A DNA stretch of 64,000 nt. Source: Actinomucor elegans (taxonomy: Eukaryota; Mucoromycota; Mucoromycetes; Mucorales; Mucoraceae). The notes under the pieces were generated by a model. That model did not search any database, was not told the origin of the DNA, and was given only the letters and a program-made list of their open reading frames with translations. The stretch is from contig JAMSLZ010000003.1 in the NCBI GenBank assembly GCA_026027325.1, positions 1,674,001 through 1,738,000 of the forward strand. Reading direction: 5' to 3'. How positions within the stretch are numbered: position 1 is the stretch's first letter; each line of letters opens with the position of its first letter. Both the position numbers and the translations under genes were made by a program. Below, in pieces: positions 60,294 to 64,000 of the stretch.

Positions 60294-60423
60294 CTTTGCA
60301 CTACATTGCTAAATATCGAGAAATTATGTTTTACTAACCCTATGGTTATGTTCAGCTTACATCATACATAGGAATAGGGTCAGTAAAGAATAATTTCTCG
60401 ATATTTAGCAATGTAGTGCAAAG
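60294..60423. repeat. Long imperfect inverted repeat (hairpin-forming)
   Basis: The arm at 60294-60343 (starting CTTTGCACTACATTGCTAAA) is the reverse complement of 60373-60423 over about 50 bp with only a few mismatches and a one-base indel. The outermost ~35 bp are perfectly complementary. The loop is about 29 nt. A (TA)n tract precedes it by about 30 bp. No reading frame explains the conservation. It could be a cruciform site, a MITE remnant or a precursor of small RNA. Confidence 0.85.
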
Positions 60424-61464
60424 ATGAGCCGTTACAACAAATTGAACGCCTTTTATAGAAAAAACAATCAGAGCTTATAAGCACATCACCACTATAAAAA
60501 AATTGTATTGTGGGGGACTGTAGTACACCAAAAGAACTAAGGTCACATCCAGTAACTTTGATATTAGTGCTAATACTCAAAATTACTAGATGCGATCTCA
60601 TTTTTTACATTTTGCGGTCATTTCTTTATTCTTGATTGGCTGAATGAAAGTGCTCATACTTGTCTTGCTTTATAGCTTAATCATGCTTATTATACAAAAT
60701 AAAATGTGGATATATAGTTTGGTATATAACAAGTCCATTTATATTATAAACCCTGCCTTTCTCCTAAAACTTCCCTCTTATTCAACGCTATATCTCTCAG
60801 CCAACAATTACTAGTTCATGTTCATAATGAACTCCTGTATCGATTAAAACATATATTTGCTTAATTTACAAAGAGATCACTGTGTATTAATAACTGCAAT
60901 GAAATATATTCCTTCCAATTAAATAAGTCCTATAAATCTTTCGATCAATAATCTCGGCTTAGTATCGTATTGTTTTAAGCTTTTTCTAGATCTCCCTGAT
61001 TAATGATTCATATTTAGAATAAGCTGTTACTACTATTGTGGTATCCATTAACTGATGTACAATGGATAACTTCTTTTGATCTCGAGAAAAAAACTAAGCC
61101 CTTAATAGGGGAAAATTACAAAAGGACTCGAACTTTGAAAGACTGCAACCACAATTTGGTATAAAGCTATTAAAATATAATTCTGAATTTCAAACTGTGC
61201 TCGACGTTTTCAAGTTTAACGCGCAAATGTAATAGGACTGCGATTCGGGACACGAATATATAAGATTTTTCGTTTTATTGATTTTCGTGTAGGCTTGAAG
61301 AAGGAGTTTTTCTTTCATCTTGTCTTTGCCTGTATTTCTATTACGAACGTGCTAGACTAAATAAATGGAGTTACTTCCATGGTCATCATAGTACATTGGG
61401 TGTCGTTTTGTATAAAACAATTTCACCATCCAGAGTCTCCAATCGGCTGAACATGTTTTCACTA
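60424..61464. other. Intergenic region
   Basis: Between the hairpin and the transporter gene. It contains weak copies of the dispersed repeat near 60813-60845 and 61008-61035. A tRNA-like TTCGAGTCC at about 61120 on the minus strand lacks the other tRNA elements. No gene was seen. Confidence 0.45.
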
Positions 61465-63145
61465 TTACTTTTTACCTAGCGTGAACAATAAGACGCAACT
61501 TATTACAATCAATGATCCGAACCCCTTTGAAGCTGTAAAACCTATTTTACATAAAACCAATTAACAATAGCATAGCAATCGATCATCTCGCACTTACATT
61601 GCGCAGAGTCTTCTCGACAGTACCATATGTGACTAATACCATAAACTAAAATAGCTCGTAAACCTTGCAATATGCCAGTAGCTACCTATAGTGAAATGTG
61701 AGGATGAGCGCGCTATAATCAGGACCATACGTATATATATATATGCTATGTTTTACATTTCCGGTTCTTTCAATTAATTCGTAGTAGCTCCAAGAATGTA
61801 AAGCATTGGCTATGGTCACAATAAGATACATTGAGATTACGCTTGTAGTAGATGTATTTGTGTCTACATGAATGATATCATTAAACTGTGGCGCAGTGTA
61901 GAATGCTATCCAAAGCCAAGTGAAAACAGAAGTATAAACACCCATCCAGCAACATACTCTTGCTGGAAGAGGTTGATTTTTACTTTTAGAGAGAATGCTA
62001 TCAGCAAAAACATAAATACAGGCTAAGATGAGACAAACAAGAATTAGTTCAAGAATTTGTATGCAATCGGGTAAAGTTGTGCTGTTTTGTTATACCAGAG
62101 ATAAAAGTGCCACCTAGTGTCATTAAAGTACCATTGAAAAGAGTGTTGTTTGGCATGAATGAAGCCTCTATTCATAATATAAAGTGAGTACTTGCTGGTA
62201 ATTTATTTGTAATTCTCCACATTCAATTGGATACCTTCAGTAACGAGATCATCTGCTTGATAAGATGATCCTTGAAAGCTATCCAAAGAACTCACACCAA
62301 GTCCTATGCTTGTACCAATAATAGCAATCCATTGTATCATACTAAGCGCTCGTCCCATTAGTAACCAAGTCAGAATAGCGCACCAGATTACAACACTGCT
62401 ATAAATGACTTGATACATCTATACACTATTGGCTTTAGTATCCAACTTGTGTTTATTCTGTTTAGATATACAACATACTCCACTGCCGATAATAGAAAAC
62501 CCGATGGTGAGTGCAAAACTAGCAATGATATCTAATGCGGCTAGTTTAATGACAGCGAAGTGAGGAATAGGGCCTTCTTCCTGTAGGAATGTGGGTGTAG
62601 GCAGTTTGAGGCTGTTTTCTTCGTCTTCATCTATTACATTTAGCTGCTGAATTTGAGCTGTGGTTGTGGTGGATGCATTAGACAATACAGATATTGTTCT
62701 TGATAAAACAGAAGATGGCATAGGCTATAATGATAGGAGGAAATGCTAATGAGGAGAATGTAAGAAGCAGGGGATGGGTTCTTATAGTTACAAGTCCTTT
62801 GAATATATCTGTTCGATCCTCTTCCTCTTGTTCTGTTGATAAGACCTTTTCATAGTACAATGCCATTTGACTTTTTCTTTTTAAAAGAACAGGTATGAAC
62901 AATCCAACAAGTAGCATGCCTGTATAAGATGACAATTGCGGAAGTAAACTCATAGAAGCTATACCAATATAACATTTAGTATGAATCTATTCAAACACAA
63001 TAATAGCATAAGCTTGCGTACTTGCTGCTCCTCTATAAAATAGCCATTGTACTCCCAATGTTGTGCATAACCCGGTCAAAAGAAATCCAACCTGATGAGC
63101 TATGATTTCCAATGAGTCGGTTGACCGCTTTGCAGTAGCACCCAT
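61465..63145 (-). CDS. DMT-superfamily (EamA/nucleotide-sugar-transporter-like) membrane protein
   Basis: Eight exons run from the ATG at 63145 (MGATAKRSTDSLEIIAHQVG) to TAA at 61467-61465; the joined protein is roughly 440-450 aa. It is a multi-span protein of the drug/metabolite transporter superfamily, SLC35-like. Typical segments are HQVGFLLTGLCTTLGVQWLF, SMSLLPQLSSYTGMLLVGLF, then, after a charged and Ser/Thr-rich insert, LAALDIIASFALTIGFSIIG, SGMYQVIYSSVVIWCAILTW, GRALSMIQWIAIIGTSIGLG and NGTLMTLGGTFIS. The Ser/Thr-rich loop is read across an intron that changes frame (KGL joined to PMPSSVLSRT), and the late exons restore FISACIYVFADSILS and QGLRAILVYGISHIWYCRE. Location is likely a Golgi, vacuolar or other endomembrane. 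The substrate cannot be inferred. Confidence 0.8.
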
Positions 63146-63669
63146 ACTAATAGATGTCTAAATGTAAAAAGAAAAAAAAAGAAAAAAAAAGGTAAAAGGG
63201 AATGGAAGAATGATGGACTATATCTTTTATTTAAATACATGATAAACATAAATGCACATACTCTATAAACCTATTAGGCCCCGTTTCCATTAGTATGATA
63301 TCTGCGAGTATATCACCATTGATATCGACTGATTAAAGAACGGCTATAGTGCCATGGCGATCAAACTAAAATGCTCACGATTCATTGTCTAAACAGCCGC
63401 TACAACGCATTTACAAAAACGTTCTAAGATTCACTCACGATTCTAGAACCCAGGCTCGCGCTTTAGTCGTACGAACTTTCTGTTTATCTTGCTCTTTTAG
63501 GCTGGCAATCGCGAACGGGCCTTTAAAGGTACTTTTTGCACTACCACTATAGTGTTAATCAAGAGATAATCTACTATAATAGTAAATGAATTCCGGACAC
63601 CTAGAGCCAAACATTTCTCATAAATAACAAAGCCCTTCCATTTCGCTTATAGTTGTCCTTTTCTTACAC
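63146..63669. other. Intergenic region between divergent genes
   Basis: This separates the DMT gene (-) from the frame at the window end (+). It contains an A-rich run near 63166-63190 and otherwise ordinary sequence. Confidence 0.45.
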
Positions 63670-64000
63670 ATGTCTCCGACTATCTTTTCCAGTAGAAAGC
63701 TCAAGCTGTTAGAAAGCTTGATTTCAAAGTCTCTGATTATCTGCTTGGATAATGACAAGCTTACAGTTGAAAATGTAAAATTGGCGTATAGCTCTTTCTT
63801 GATCCACTATCCCCAATGGTCCAGCCGTAGCGCACTTGTGTTCTTCGTAGCTTCTACTGATGACACCCCTTCTTTACATTCCGAGAATGTGTATTTCTAC
63901 CCAAATATTGATAAGGAAACCCGTGACGCGTTCATGGCTTCTGCTGCAGTCAAGATCGCACTGCAGCCATCGCTTGAATTGGACAATAACAATGCTGTTC
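63670..64000 (+). CDS. 5' part of an unidentified coding region (runs off the window)
   Basis: An ATG at 63670 opens a frame of at least 110 codons (MSPTIFSSRKLKLLESLISK...), still open at the window edge. Codon use is balanced and richer in GC than the surrounding DNA, which supports coding. I do not recognise a domain. The composition (amphipathic start, YPQW, later Ala-rich helix) could suit a cellular protein or the first reading frame of a retroelement; the window ends too soon to tell. Confidence 0.45.
   Translation, partial: MSPTIFSSRKLKLLESLISKSLIICLDNDKLTVENVKLAYSSFLIHYPQWSSRSALVFFVASTDDTPSLHSENVYFYPNIDKETRDAFMASAAVKIALQPSLELDNNNAV

Noticed and set aside
61105..61135. TTCGAGTCC (minus strand) resembles a tRNA T-loop.
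   Set aside because: There is no matching acceptor stem, D-arm or A-box at the required distance.

Overview
The window looks like nuclear DNA of an early-diverging (Mucorales-type) filamentous fungus. The evidence is AT-rich DNA, protein genes broken by many short GT...AG introns (mostly 50-63 nt), proteins that read as typical fungal housekeeping families, and decayed DDE transposons. No bacterial operons, CRISPR arrays or viral genes were seen. The species cannot be named from sequence alone.

Layout. 0-4.2 kb: the end of a zinc-type alcohol dehydrogenase (+), a branched-chain aminotransferase (-) and a J-domain/DnaJ-X co-chaperone with an N-terminal four-cysteine cluster (-). 4.2-10.6 kb: a 389-aa multipass membrane protein of unknown family, then a concentrative nucleoside transporter that is a pseudogene (one homopolymer frameshift and two in-frame TAG codons). 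11.2-12.9 kb: a Sec2-type Rab exchange factor. 13.1-20.2 kb: a repeat-rich island. Two near-identical ~650-bp pieces of a Tc1/mariner-like element lie in opposite orientation and bracket an intact 7-exon gene of unknown function and a three-copy tandem array with inverted-repeat ends. 21.2-32.9 kb: an FCP1/NIF-type HAD protein, a family 2 glycosyltransferase, importin beta (17 exons) and a small 134-aa protein. 36-43.2 kb: PP4-type phosphatase catalytic subunit, an Iml2/TTC39-like protein and a RhoGEF (DH-PH). 46.8-52.7 kb: a broken coiled-coil gene, an APC amino-acid transporter with an 11-nt microexon, and a nonsense-interrupted paralogue of the 6.8-kb membrane protein. 53.9-57.7 kb: a crotonase/HIBCH-like fusion protein with a Cys-Pro-rich tail, tail-to-tail with an HSL-type alpha/beta hydrolase. 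61.5-64 kb: a DMT-superfamily transporter and the start of an unidentified reading frame.

The genes do not form one pathway; this is ordinary mixed fungal gene order. The strongest candidate for something undescribed is the 707-aa protein at 53931-56213. It has two tandem N-terminal repeats, a crotonase-like domain that appears to lack the usual catalytic glycine signatures, and a C-terminal tail carrying eight Cys-Pro motifs, several as CPVTG, which resemble heme-regulatory motifs. The 60.3-kb hairpin, the inverted-repeat array at 17.6 kb and a degenerate ~60-bp dispersed repeat family are the main non-coding signals.

Exon boundaries were worked out by hand from GT/AG sites, reading frame and family conservation. 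No database search was run.
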